Shown one piece after another: positions 25,081-37,213 of a stretch of 64,000 bases of DNA. Both the position numbers and the translations under genes were made by a program. The notes under the pieces were generated by a model, which saw only the letters and a list, made by a program, of their open reading frames with translations, was not told the origin of the DNA and did no database searches. Positions within the stretch are counted from its first letter, which is position 1. Every line of letters begins with the position of its first letter. Origin of the DNA: Ischnura elegans (Eukaryota; Arthropoda; Insecta; Odonata; Coenagrionidae); contig NC_060251.1 of the NCBI RefSeq assembly GCF_921293095.1, positions 61,459,585 to 61,523,584 on the forward strand. Direction: 5' to 3'.

Positions 25081-26502
25081 GAATTGGTGGATTTCCATTT
25101 TTCCCCTCCTATATTTTCTCCTTCATTCTTAATTTTATACTACTATTCTCATTTATAAGCACTCAATCCTCTAGTTGGGCACTATGCTAATTTTTCTTTA
25201 AGCTTACTTCTTTACCCCTATATTCTTCAGCTCCCTTTGATTACATCTCTATTCCTATTTCATTTACGAACATGTACCTACCTTTTATTCGTTACTACGA
25301 AGATGAATCCTTTTATTCCGTACTTTTTTGGAATTTTCTCATACGACCATGTTGTCACGCATCGTCGGCCGTAAACATCGCAGCCTAGTTGAAGTATGGC
25401 CGTGATAACATGACAATGTTAATCTTGACTTCGGACTCTCGTATTGGAACTTATCGTGCATCGGGAAAGTCTTTATCCTCCTCCCTATCTCCAGATATTC
25501 GCCTACAACCTGAAAATTATTTTATCAAATGAAAATATTTTCTAATTATATCCTCACCTCCATTCAATGTTTTTGCGCTCTCTTTACCGTAAGGTTTAGG
25601 CTGCCCCACTTAAAAGGAGTTTATGTCCGTATAGATTTATCATATTTCTTTGTCAGCCATTTTCATGCAATGAAGTTACGGTACGATAATTAATAAAAAA
25701 AAATGCGCTTCAATCGACTGAGACACATGGAATAAATGCGAAAGGAAAAATTTGGCAAGTCAGGGAATAATACTAATGGTTTTCAAAGTTATTTTGAAAT
25801 ATACTTTCGACGTATCAGGGAGGAGAAAAGATTTTTTTCATCATGTTGAGATACATGCTAAGTATGAATTATGATAAAATTTTCAAATATATATTCATTG
25901 ATTACTTTGTCTGTGACATCCGCGAAGGTTAGATATGTTTTATAAATTAGTATGAATAATATACAAACGTAAAACATTAAAATTTGTAGAAGAGAAAAGA
26001 AAAATATATTTTGAGCTATGTGGAAGATGACAGTTGGAATGACAATGTGGAAGCCGACAATTAAAGATCTTACCTCCGCCCCTTAAGCACTAAGTAAGGA
26101 AAACCTCAAGGCATGTAATGCACTTGATAATGTTTTTTGTGACAAAGAAACGCGTTATGTTGAAATAAATCCAGGGGAAATACTGCAACGTCTAATTTTA
26201 CCAATAGTTTGAAAAATGTGGCACGACTATAAGGCGAGCCTAGAGCCTCTCGTGCCAGAGGCTTAAGCAGTTCGCTACCAAGATAGATAATAGAAGGCTA
26301 AAAGAACATGTAAGAGCATAATAAGGCTTTCGAAGGAAGTTACCTTTGGAAGAGGTAGTTTTTGGACAGGTAATTGTTATTTGTTTGCCTCGGGCGCGAA
26401 TACATGGAATCGACTTAAAAAAGTGAAATGAAAAGTGAAAATTTTTTATTTACATTTCATTAGATGTATTCAACGGTGTTCGGCGAGATGTTGTGGAACA
26501 TT

Positions 26503-26709
26503 ATGATACAATGATAAATGAAGAGCAAACTTAGTGCATGTCCACAGTAATTTTATTTGGTACGACGAGTTTCAGCGACCTTACTTCGCTATCATCAGGT
26601 ACAGATTTTTGTACCTGATGATAGCGAAGTAAGGTCGCTGAAACGCGTCGTACCAAATAAAATTACTGTGGACATGCACTAAGTTTGCTCTTCATTTTTC
26701 ATTGTACAT
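26503..26709. mobile_element. near-perfect foldback element carrying hammerhead-ribozyme-like cores
   Basis: Arms of 87 bp (26517-26603 and 26610-26696) are reverse complements with a single mismatch and an 8-base spacer at most; weaker pairing extends to 26503 and 26709. Such high arm identity points to a recent origin. Each arm contains the string CTGATGA, a 5-bp hairpin, then GAAAC, the layout of a hammerhead ribozyme as found in Penelope-like elements and related non-autonomous repeats. No protein frame is present. It lies inside the 25.1-28.3 kb inverted region. Confidence 0.75.
26611..26653 (+). ncRNA. hammerhead-ribozyme-like motif (type I layout)
   Basis: In order: stem I GTAC (26611-26614), core CTGATGA (26615-26621), one extra T, stem II AGCGA/TCGCT (26623-26627 with 26635-26639), core GAAA (26640-26643), a minimal palindromic stem III CGCG (26644-26647), TC (26648-26649), then stem I GTAC (26650-26653). 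Predicted cleavage would follow C26649. The tiny CGCG stem III is typical of Penelope-type hammerheads, which are thought to act as dimers. The extra T beside stem II and the short stem I make activity uncertain. The other arm has CTCG in place of CGCG. Confidence 0.5.
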
Positions 26710-28258
26710 TTCATTAGGTAATCGTTAATTTAGACAAAGTATTTAATCGTAAACTCCCTAGCTTGCCTTAATTCCTTCGGAAATGAAAACCTTTTATTGC
26801 TTATAGACCGCTTATCTGTTCACACTCGCACAAACTCTTTCTTTTCTTCAGAGTCTACTCCATGACCTAGTCCCCAAAAACATACAGCCTAAAATAACAA
26901 TGACACGCACTCTCTCCACTTTCCAATGCTCATGGAGATAGGTCACGGCTGAAAAAAAAAGCCTTATCAATATGAAGGGCACCTCCTTTTCATCCTTTTC
27001 ACTCCTACCCTGTGGTTCTCTCCCTTACCTCTTTCATCCTAATAAGGGTATCCACTCCGATAGAAGTTTATTGGAGGACACGCTTTCGACCGGTCGTTTT
27101 GTTGCCTTTCTTATCGAAGATACTTTCGTTTGAAACTTAAGTTATCATCTTGAGGTTTCGGGGTTTATTGAGGTATTCTTCGTATAGATTTTCCTATATA
27201 TCTAGTAAATACATTTTACTATATTAATATAATAATTTTATGTTAACAATTTATTATTTTAATAACCATTATTTTTACGAGAAAAATTATGTCGCGAAAT
27301 TTTTAGCTGATGTCATTAGGGACCAAAATTACGCATGAAGTTTAGGTCGAAAACGCACCATTTTTAAACTACAAAAACTTTGAGCCAAGCGTTCCGACTG
27401 GCCAAGAGCTTGCTCTGTAGTCAAATGCTTTGGACACAGGCAAAGGCAAATGCAGGCAAAGCATTCGAAGTCGTGAGTTGAAGACCGATGGAGCGAAAAG
27501 GCCGCATCAATGTAAGAGCAGTTATTCCTCGGGAATATAATTTCAATTTTTCTCTTTTTATTTGATCGTGAATTTGATAGTATGCAGTAAAATTGGTTTC
27601 AAGAGGTTTTATTTTTACTGCAACCTACCGTTCAGAAATGGCAATTAATTCTAGCTTTGGCTGCTACGCTTCATAAGATACGCATTTCATAAGTGAAATT
27701 CATATTTATAGGAGCAAAATTGATGCAGCTGCATAGCATGGAGATCAATTCCTGACTTTTAATTTAACTTAAAACTCATTTCAGTCGGTTGATCAGTCGA
27801 TAGTATCAGTAATTTTGACTTTAGTTAAATCATTTGTTTGACGACAGCAGATGAATCAGTATGTTCAGGTGCCTAATGCCACGCATTATTCCATGCATGA
27901 GAAGGTATTCTCGAAAAAGCGTACTGAAATTTTCGGGGTTTGTGATGCAGATGAATAATATGCATGAACATAGGTAGCAAGTTTTTTGTCCGATAGTAAA
28001 AGGACCCGATAATAAAGGAAAGCTTATTGTAATGAAATAAACCGGCCGGAGTTCCTCTTAAATTTAATGGGAATAAATATAAAGTGCAATGAAAGATAGC
28101 CGAAGAAAATTACGATGAAGAATAAAACTTAGTACAGTGGCCAACAAGATGAAGGTGAGAATAAAGCTAACTGTCTCTCTTTCGAAGGAGAATTGTATTA
28201 TAAAATTAAGGATGAAGGAAAACTATAGGTGGGGAAATTAGGAAATCCACCAATTCAC

Positions 28259-29598
28259 GTCAAAATAACGCGATAATACTTATTTTTATATTTTTTCAGA
28301 AATTGCATTTGATCCGTTTCTCGATGGACGTTCTTCACTTGGTTCTAATGCTCAGGTAATTTTACTCCAACCATTGTGAGATAACATGGGTGTTATTACA
28401 AGGAAAGGTTTATTTCATCTCAGAAGGGATTGACTCAAACAAGCTCGCTCATTGACGATTCAAACGTTTGTTCAAATTTATGATTGATTGTTGAAAAGAA
28501 GTACTGCTTCCAAAGGTCCCCCTTCGCTTGCCTCCTCCTTTCGACGTTTTAGGATCCATTTCAGGATCCTTCCTTGTTCTTTTAGCCTTCTGTAATCCTT
28601 TCCAAATTGATTCATTATTTGAAATTTTCTCGTCTTTTGTGTATCGATTGACGCAAGAGGATAAATTGGTATAGAAAATATAAGAACTCATTAAACAAGA
28701 CGTAGGTGGGTATTAATAATGCATGTTACTATCGTAGAAGCTGTAGTGAAATGGTGTTCCTGGTTGCGCAACAATAGATTATCCGCCTCTTTGTCGGGAG
28801 GCTGTGGGTTCGTTTCTCAATTTGATTACATTTTTATATTCAAAATTTCGGCTTTTAACATCTTACACCATACGCTAAATATCTTTTTCTTTTATCTTTT
28901 ATCAGATTATAATGATTGATGCTTCCATACTTTTGACAAATACTCCCATCAATTGGTTAATGAAATAAATTACATGGTACTCATCCAATCGACGTTGCAT
29001 GAAAACCAGGCAAATCCACTTCCATGGATTTAATTTACCCCAGATCACTGGGAATAGTTAACCTTCGATTCAGACAATGCTTAAAGGCATGCTTATGTAT
29101 TCAAGATTTCTTAAAACAGTCTAACTTATGTCAGAAAGAAAAGAAATTAGTGAGATAGAAATTTTCTCCCGGGATCGATTTCTCGTAAACAATAGAACTT
29201 GTGGTTGATCATCTTCGCCATTTTTTTGGATTGTCATACTCTATTCTCATTCTCTAATATTCTCATTTTTTATTTAAAAGGGTCTTAATGTCTAATGGAT
29301 TACATAATTGTTGTCGCATTTAGTCTATACTTTAGTGACATTTGTTACCACTTCAACACAGGTGTAGAAATGTGGGGACTAGGGTAGATAATTTAGTTCT
29401 CGTTCAATCAAGATGGCGTGAAGTGATCGAATGAGAGAAGAATGCCATCGTTTTATCGTGAAAGGAGGAGCAATCATCAATCTTTTATTAAAATAATAAC
29501 AATTGTCAATCTAAAAAATAGACATTAATATTACCCAAAGTATTTAACTCACATTTTTGTAGGTATTTTAAGGTTTTAATTTTAAATATCATTCTCAA
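28259..29598. other. no gene recognised; a weak tRNA-like piece at 28735-28835
   Basis: AT-rich. GGGTTCGTTTCT at 28806-28817 resembles a B box after a tRNA-like stretch, possibly a decayed SINE. An 80-codon minus-strand frame (28449-28691) rich in lysine has no recognised domain. Confidence 0.35.
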
Positions 29599-29865
29599 CC
29601 CTCTTAGTTCCAAGAGCCGATATATCGGCTCGAGCGTAGACCAGGTTTTAAATCATAATAAGTATACACATTTTGTTTTATTCTTTATCCAATGTATAAT
29701 AATATTATAACAAAAAATATTCCTTTTTTGTAAAATAAAAGAAATATTGCATTGATTTCTAAAATAGTAACTTTCTATTGTGTTTTTTCTCTAATTGCCA
29801 CAAAATCTAATATTTACGTTGGCACTTTTTGCAAGTACCACTAAATTTCGGTGGCACTAAGAGGG
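29599..29865. mobile_element. piggyBac-like MITE with an 18-bp internal palindrome
   Basis: The ends CCCTCTTAGTTCC and GGCACTAAGAGGG are inverted repeats matching at 12 of 13 positions. The flanks are TCAA and ATTA, so any TTAA duplication has decayed. Next to the left end sits the perfect palindrome GAGCCGATATATCGGCTC (29614-29631). 267 bp, AT-rich interior, non-coding. Confidence 0.6.
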
Positions 29866-31951
29866 ATTATACAATTCTGATGGTGCCTCTCAATGTCACC
29901 ATAATGCTGACATTTTCATGTTTAATATAATTCAAGGAAAATTTATTTAATTCCGGTCGCCGAGGAGATATTTTACTATGAAATCATTCTTCTTCAGCAT
30001 TTATATATAAATAATAATGCATATTGTGATTGGATAAAGTTGCCCTCGATAAATTTACGCACGTATGATCAAAGTCTATTCTACGCCTCTTCCAGAATTA
30101 ATCCTACCAACTTTGGTAAGTTGCTGGCACGCAATCAATGGATTTGCAGCAATAAATATAACTTTTCCTTTGCAAATAAACGATGAGAGACCCACATGTC
30201 TTGCATTATTCAAGAATTGCCAAGCACATCAGAGGAAAACCTATTTAAATTCTGAATAAACCGGGAGAGTCTTCTCGTACGTATAAACATTTAAGAAAAA
30301 ATACGATCGAGGGATTATCTCATGCCTATCTCATGACTTCTTTTATTTCCGAACAAAGGGCTTTACGTATATGCCATATTGACTTCCCGATCGTTTGTGC
30401 TAGATTTCACTCTAGTGGCGTTATTTCCTTCAATGCGGAAGACAAAGAAACGATCAAGCAGGAGAATTTAATTATGGTTGCTTGTTTTTCTCGCCTTCTT
30501 ATGTGGTTGCCTACTTATTTTTTGGGATACCAAGCGAGAGAGTATGTTAACCCTTCTGATACGAAAAACCACTGTGGTCTCGAAAGTTATTTCAGGACGT
30601 GCCTCTCTTTGTTATGTTGATAAAGAATTATGCTGAAGTAGGTTTTTAATTGATTTTATTGCTTTCGCTAACACCGTGTTTCTAGTTATATTTGCAAGAT
30701 CACGTTTTTTGTGTTTTCAATGTGATGCATTTCTCACTTTGCCGCTTTCAAATCGGTGAAATTCATAATATTTGTCATAGAAAAATATTTAACTGGACTA
30801 CGAATTGACAAATGACCTTTCCGGTTCCCATTGCAGACTATGATATCTGAATTCCTTGGTTCCCCTAGCCAAAGATTCGTGGTTCGATTCCGAGACCATG
30901 GACATTTTTCCCATCGAAATTATTGTAAATCTTGTAGGATAAATCAGAATATCAAGATTATATTCCTGATCTGTGTTAATTAAATACTGAGGTCACGAGG
31001 AAAAATTAATTTAGAGACTGTCTAACTATTGTAATGAAGGTATGTACGCAATAAATACACAGAAAAATTGAGGATATTTTTAAAGATAATGTATCGCTGA
31101 TAGAAGCACCACAGGTTTTATCTCCCGCGTAGAACTGTTTAAGATTTTGAAAACGTTATTTTCATTCATTTATAATTTACAAATTTCAAAAAAGATGCGT
31201 CGGCGACTAAAATGCCTTGATGGGAGGCCGCTATCCTTGATTTTCAAGAGAATTAGAAATCAAGGTAGCTTGATTTTTGGCGTTTTCGGAAACAGTCGTA
31301 ATTTTTTAATTTTGATTGGATGAAAGGTATATACTTTCTTTGCAAACGTCATTAGTGGATACTTTCCTTCCAACTTTCGCATGCATTGCTTATCCATGGT
31401 ACATTACTTTTCATTGGTAGAAAAGAAAATTACTAAAGGAAATTAATTGAATTCTTGACCCAGTTTTCTAACTTCACTGTATATTTTATATTCATCAACC
31501 AATAATAACATTTATGTTTAGGTATGGCTCTGACTGTCCTCACGGCATTGTTATTTGAAAACCATCGTTATCTCGATTCGCTTTGTTGCTGGAGTGATTC
31601 TAATATTCTGCTCCCGTGAACTTCTTCGAGGCCATGATATTGTCACATGCATATCGAGTCTTATTAAATGGATTTCTGACATGTAATTCATAATGATGTT
31701 AGAGGCATTTTACATTTTGTAGTTAGTATCTTAATATATTTGTTGTCCAGAGCTTTACAAAGATATACCATGTAGTGCGAACTCTGGATATTGCAGGTTG
31801 TAGTTATGCACAATGTTGACAATATAGCTATATTTTAGTTCGGTCAGCTTTTAGGCCTTTAGACCCGGTGTGCGTTCGGAGAAATATTTTACCGTGACTA
31901 CGTATCTACTGTTTGCATGGTCGTAGGCTTTTCTGACAGTAAGGATTTATG
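29866..31951. other. no gene recognised; tRNA-like fragment at 30850-30905
   Basis: GGTTCGATTCC at 30881-30891 on the plus strand is a perfect B box in a decayed tRNA-like context, likely a SINE remnant. A 95-codon plus-strand frame at 30333-30620 is the longest here; it has no recognised domain and no splice context I can support. Confidence 0.4.
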
Positions 31952-32535
31952 CAGTGGCGGTCTGTCAAGGTCGGCTGGTCGGCAATCGCCGAGGGCCCCG
32001 AACTTAGGGGGCCCCCAAAACAATCGCATTTATCGTGAAGCGTATATGAAAGGTGTTATAAAAATGACTCAGATTACTTGAATGAAATTTTTTTGCGATT
32101 ATAAAATTCTACGTTGTCATTAGTTGCCATATGTGCAAAATACTCAGTCTAAAAGTATAACATAAAAAATGAATAAAATAAAGGAAGATAAAAGAGAAAC
32201 TGATGCTTTTTTGAAAGTGTTTTTCGAAAAGGTTATTTTAGAGGTCTTTTTATATTTGTGCAGTTTCAAGGAAGAAGTTCAATAAATAGTTAATAGAACC
32301 AAAATACATTATTCAACTTTATTAGCTGTAAAAATTCTCACTTTTCATATCATTTATATATAGGAAATTGCTATTTTTTAAATTAACTTTTATCCGGTTT
32401 TTAAGTGCCGGAATAGCGTCAAAATACATTTCCGGGCATTCAATTTCCTAAGATTTTCCGGGGGAGTACCACTGATAAGGGGGGCCCCATCATTAGTCCC
32501 AGCAGAGGGCCCCCAATCACCTCAGACCGCCCCTG
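31952..32535. mobile_element. hAT-like non-autonomous element with perfect 8-bp TSD
   Basis: The left end CAGTGGCGGTCTGTCAAGG and right end TCAGACCGCCCCTG are inverted repeats. GATTTATG flanks both sides exactly (31944-31951 and 32536-32543), the 8-bp duplication expected for hAT transposition. Both ends carry G/C-rich stretches (GGGGGCCC types) around an AT-rich centre. 584 bp with no transposase frame. Confidence 0.85.
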
Positions 32536-32543
32536 GATTTATG

Positions 32544-32830
32544 ACTGGCAGTAAGAAGAATATGGCTCATTCCCTCGCAGCGATCGCGTGACAGGTGTTC
32601 TGTCCTCCCTCTTGGCCGATTCCCTCGGGGTCACGTGCCGCGCACTGTCCACATATAGCTTTGCCTCCTCACTCCATTCGCCAACCAGACTAATGCACTC
32701 GTTCGCATGCGCACTTCGCTTTGGCCAGTGCCGCAGGAAGTGGAAAGCGATCCGTACTCGCGACGCTTTGCGCAATTCGGGTCGGGGAGTTTTCATTTCT
32801 TTCGTTCTTTTTTTTCAATCTCACCCACGC
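32544..32830. other. CpG-rich patch of unknown role
   Basis: This segment is clearly richer in CpG than its neighbours and contains CACGTG near 32632. Open frames of 82 and 85 codons exist on both strands, a usual side effect of low stop-codon density in GC-rich DNA. It could be an unlinked promoter or first exon, or the edge of an unknown repeat. Confidence 0.3.
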
Positions 32831-34002
32831 CGCTGATAGCTACACAGTCTAATGACTATTCTAAAAAAAAACAGATTCCTTGACTTCACAACATTTTTTG
32901 AAGGTTAAAAGGGCTCAAATATTTCTAACCTATTAGCCACTTGTCAATTTTAGTCACCAAGAACGCTTTCTTTCCCTTTGTTCAGCTGTGTATATTGGGG
33001 CAGATAGATTTGTTGTCCGTTTCGACCCCGAGTTTAGCACCCTTGGTTAAAATCCATTTCGTCAAAATACATTCCGCTCCTTGGAACGAAACTAGAGAAA
33101 TTTTACTGGTTTTGGCTTCCGTTTCGTTTCACTTGCCAACCCAGTTTTTGAGCTGAATGAGACGAGATACGACAATTATTCATAAAATCGGCCCCCTCTG
33201 AAATCGTCTGAAACCCTATGAAAAATGGTCGAAACACTGAATTTTCTATTTTCTATCCATCTATCCATTAATTTAAAATTAAATGTGGGGATTAGTTCGA
33301 AAAAGACCGCCAAAATCTGATGGCGGCGCTGCGATCATTAAAAGGAAGGAGAATCCGATAAAATCCTAACAACAAATTTATTTATGCAAACAAGGAAGCA
33401 GAAGCGAAATATCTAAAACGAAATCTTGAAAAATTGAAATAGAGCGATGCATGAAAATATTTTAATTGGTTCCGCTTATAATTATGTTTTCTCGGTTTGA
33501 GAGAACATATATTAAGTGGGCAACATAGACTTTGAAACTTGGCAAGCGTTCTGGAAAACGTGTCGCAATGAAATGAGTCTAACAACAGGTTTTAATATGT
33601 ACTCTGTGTGTTCTTTGCACATGTTAAATGTATGACGAGCGGTAGGTATCGAAGGCTCCCGCATGCAGGTGGTCACAATGCACGGCAAGACGGAAGTAAC
33701 TCGGATTAGCTGTCGAGGTTACATCAAAAGATTCATGGTCATCGCTACTCGTCATCTGTGCACTTCCTAGAAGATTCACCTCTCGTTGATCTGAATATCT
33801 TAAACAAGCCGTCGCATCGTATTGCACACCAACCGGAAGCAAAGATAGAGTAATGGGGCGAGAGACATGCTGGAAAAACTAAAATTAAAGAGAAAGTAAT
33901 TATAATCCAGTACACCGGCCTAATGAGAAAGGTAATAGAGCTGCGGGCTCAAGAACAATTGGAGAAAGGAATTGATTTTTGGAAACCATTCGACTTTAAA
34001 AC
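32831..34002. other. no gene recognised
   Basis: Mixed-composition DNA with frames of 67-72 codons lacking motifs. No repeat structure was seen. Confidence 0.35.
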
Positions 34003-34669
34003 CAGGGATGGCAATTGAAACTAAACGAAATTAGAAACCAGTAAAATTTCAATAGTTTCGTTCCCAGGAGCGGAATGTAGAAACAAAACGAAAATGATTT
34101 AAACCCAGGGAGCTAAACTCAGGGCCGAAACGAAATCGGAGTCAAAACTACTTCGGGTCGAAACTTAACTAAAACTCTGGGACGAAACGAAACACAGATA
34201 ATGTTTCGCATCGGAGGGACCACGTGCTTCACCTTCGAACGGTTTAGTTTTAACCCACACACCGTGTACGAAATATGGTTGAATGAAGTAGAGGCTCGGC
34301 CTACCGCCATTGGATGCATGGGGCACTCATATTTTTACCACTAACAGGAGAGCGGTGAACGCAAACTGGCCATTCGATTTTTAAGCTCAATTTTTTAACT
34401 TCTCTACACGTATGCCGAACGTAATTGGTCGAGACTATTCTCTCTTATTCCTCCTCTACTCAACCTCTGGGATCGAAACTCAACTATGAGCAGCGGAGTT
34501 TCGATTAGTTTAGTTTCGTTCCCGGGAGTAAAGTTTCTTTCCGGGTCGAAACTAAACTCCTTGGTGATTTTACTTTCGTGCGGGCACGAAACTATACCCA
34601 GGCCTCGTGTTTTCGTTCCCCTCCGGGTCGAAACGAAACATTTTCGTTTCGCATCACTTGCCGACCCTG
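34003..34669. mobile_element. non-autonomous TIR element rich in GAAACGAAA / TTTCGTTTC motifs
   Basis: The left end CAGGGATGGCAA and right end TTGCCGACCCTG are inverted repeats. The left half carries repeated GAAACGAAA and TCGAAACT motifs, and the right half their complements (TTTCGTTCCC, GGGTCGAAAC), so much of the element can fold on itself. The flanks TTTAAAAC and ATCAAAAA agree at 5 of 8 positions, too weak to prove a duplication. 667 bp, non-coding. Confidence 0.6.
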
Positions 34670-34979
34670 ATCAAAAATTTGCATGAGTGAGTGGTGGGAA
34701 GTAGATTTTATGGCTTATGGACGTATTTATATGGGAATAGTTTTCAAATGCCCTACTCACCACGAGCTATTGCTCAGCTAAAAGTGAAGAAGAAAACTTT
34801 ATCACCAATTTTATTTCCCACATTTGCTTTCATATTTCTGACACAATCATATGCAAGGAAGAGAATTGAAAGGTGTTATGATCGAACGGCTACAATTTTC
34901 CGAGGGTTTAGCCAGGCCGTCTTTGCGTCGCTTCCCAGAAGGTGATTGTCATAGGCAATCGAAATAAAACCACGTAATT

Positions 34980-35340
34980 ATTGGTAGAGAAAACTTGGGG
35001 CATTGCAGAAACTTAAAATTTTAGAACTGCCTTGTTTTCGCTCAGCATGATTCTTACTAATGTGGATTTGTTTCAATCATGCTTATTGTAATGAATGGGC
35101 TTTCAGTACTTTTTCTCTCGAAAGCCAACCAAAAATCAAAGTTACTGATTTGATTGAAGACAGTGTGCCTCTCTTTTTACGATACTGAATTGAGAATGAG
35201 TGGTAATATTGGGAGAAAAAACCTGAGGAATTGCAAAAAAAATAAAAATTTCGATCAGTCTTGTTTTCGCTCAGTACGATTCTTGCTCATGAATATTTGT
35301 TCACGACCATTGGCTTTCGCTCTCCAGGTCAAGGGCTGAT
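34980..35340. repeat. diverged direct duplication, period about 230 bp
   Basis: The segment from about 34983 (GGTAGAGAAAACTTGGGG ... CTTGTTTTCGCTCAGCATGA) is repeated from about 35200 (GGGAGAAAAAACCTGAGG ... CTTGTTTTCGCTCAGTACGA). Identity is about 75-80% over some 90 bp, weaker outside. Confidence 0.55.
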
Positions 35341-36644
35341 TGCTTTTGGCTCATATCCAGAATGGGGCGGTTATGTCTCGCGCTTGCATGTAAATATCTG
35401 AGCCGCGAATGTTGTTGCTCTTTGCTTGAAGTTTCAAGGGAATTTAAGCGTTAAACCGAATTCTTGGCCAAGAGCCAGAGACTATAAGTGATAGGTCTGG
35501 TTTCGTACCAGGCTCAGTGCATTGCAGGTGAGTGTATTTATGAGGATTATTTTCACCGCTTTGTGATAGAAAATAATTTTAAATGATTAGATATGACCAT
35601 ATAGCTATCAATTCAATAAATTATCGGTGAATTATAGAAGAGCATCAACGCTTCGAAATCGTTAGCAGGCGAAGAAAATATTTAATTTGCAATTTTCTTT
35701 CCTGCATGATATTGTGAGGAAATAATTGTATAAATGATAATGTAGGAGAAACCTTTGGTAAAGCAATAAGTGAAGTTGAAATTCAATGATAAGTGATTAA
35801 ATCATCAATACCATAGTGCTACAAAAAAATATTTATAAAAGGGTACCTAAGGAAGGGTAAAGTAAATTGTTTACGAGCAATAACTTAAGGCACGTACTTT
35901 TACAAAATGGTAATACCTTTGCGTGGCAAGCAGTGCTTAATACTTAACCTTAGACCATTTCAATGGTATAGGAATTTCGTCAATGCTACATTAAATGGGA
36001 AAGAAGGTTCTTGCATGCTTTGTAATTCTTTGACATGAGGTTCCAGAAGCTGGTGCAAATTCTCAGCTTATAGAGTTAGAGATTCAAATTAAATTTTCCT
36101 GGAGACAAGGTGTTTTAAAGGATCCTATTTGAGTGAATCTGAACGAATAAGATATTATTCAAACGTAATAATTAATTTTTTTTCCTCATAACAAAGAGTT
36201 TTCTGGAACATTTTAATGGAAGATTCCTTTAAAATTCATGTTTCAGTGTGTAATTTCTTAATCGAATTAAAATATATACGATAATATTACGCTCATCGTC
36301 TGAAATATGGTATATAGATCGATGGCAGATATTCAGTAGCATCCGAGAATATAATGATCCATTTTCCTCGTCCCACATATAATGTTCAAAGTCCTTATCC
36401 TTATTTTTGTCTCTCATTCCGCTTCCGTCGTAAATTTGGTTTTCGTACCGGAGCATCTCTCGAAAAATATTCTGTAATTTTAAAAGGATTTGTCATCTCC
36501 GTCCCAATGGTGCTTGATTTTTCGTCTCGACTTCGCTCGCGTTTATTTGTTTCCTTTCCATACTTGTATTTAAGTTGAATAACTTATTTTTGCAGGGAAG
36601 GCACCAAAGTGAAAAGTCAAATAATTGTCATAATTTAAATGTAC
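35341..36644. other. no gene recognised
   Basis: AT-rich DNA with short frames only; possible tRNA-like remnant near 35460-35530. Nothing else was seen. Confidence 0.35.
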
Positions 36645-36885
36645 AGGATGGAGAAGGTGAAGTGGACGGAGAGGAGGAGGAACGGCGAAGTGCTGGACAT
36701 GGTAGGTGAGGAGAGGCAGCTTCTAGATGATACACGGAGGAGACAGAAGGTATTGATGTAGGGTATACTTATGTTAGTAATTAGTTGAGGGGATGTTGAA
36801 AACAATGTTAGATGGTAGAATGTTGGGTTAACGAGGGAGAGGAAGGAAGAGATCAGGATTTTTTGATAGAATAAAAGGGAGTGGC
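36645..36885 (+). mobile_element. RTE-like LINE, C-terminal fragment of the reverse transcriptase ORF
   Basis: From 36645 the plus strand encodes RMEKVKWTERRRNGEVLDMV and then GEERQLLDDTRRRQKVLM before a stop at 36759. This is the tail found after the reverse transcriptase domain in RTE-type LINEs (EEVL.MVGE.R.LL.TIRRRQK.WIGH). Later frames keep pieces of the glycine/arginine-rich end (RSGFFDRIKGSG, near 36855-36890). Several stops and shifts show it is dead. Confidence 0.65.
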
Positions 36886-37213
36886 CCCTTACTGTGAATA
36901 TAATAGGGAAGTACATGAAGTAAGGGGATGCTTATTATGTACTCCAGAGAAAACTATCTTTTCGGTAGAATGCTTAAATAATAATAAATTTAAAGGAGAG
37001 ACTGAGCCTTTTGGAAATAGCCTGCTTTTAAAGCCAATAGAGTTAAAGTCGAATGAAAGCAGAGAGGAATGGGTCTTGAGAGATAAACTGGTTGACTTCC
37101 ACACACCTGCTTTAAGCACTCCGATGGACCGTGAAACAGGTTCCATTTTAAGATCATGTTCTGGCCATCTTAAAAACCCGCACTACTGCCACTCCGTGCT
37201 GAAGAGAATATAA
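36881..37213 (+). pseudogene. 110-codon open frame abutting the LINE tail, probably retroelement-derived
   Basis: The frame starts MAPYCEYNREVHEV and continues without a stop to 37213, directly after the RTE-like tail but in another frame. Part of it resembles the hydrophilic end of such ORFs (SNESREEWVL). I recognise no domain, and no promoter or splice sites are evident. It may be a shifted remnant of the LINE or chance. Confidence 0.3.

Larger units (their letters stand above)
25081..28258. repeat. 3.2-kb region bracketed by long inverted arms
   Basis: The segment starting near 25085 (TGAATTGGTGGATTTCC, then ATATTTTCTCCTTCATTCTTA) is matched in inverse orientation by the segment ending near 28258 (GGAAATCCACCAATTCACG). 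Similarity of roughly 65-80% continues inward for some 230-280 bp on each side (to about 25360 and 27975). The interior has no transposase frame and contains the foldback at 26.5 kb. It could be one old long-TIR element or two opposite copies of the same repeat. Confidence 0.5.
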
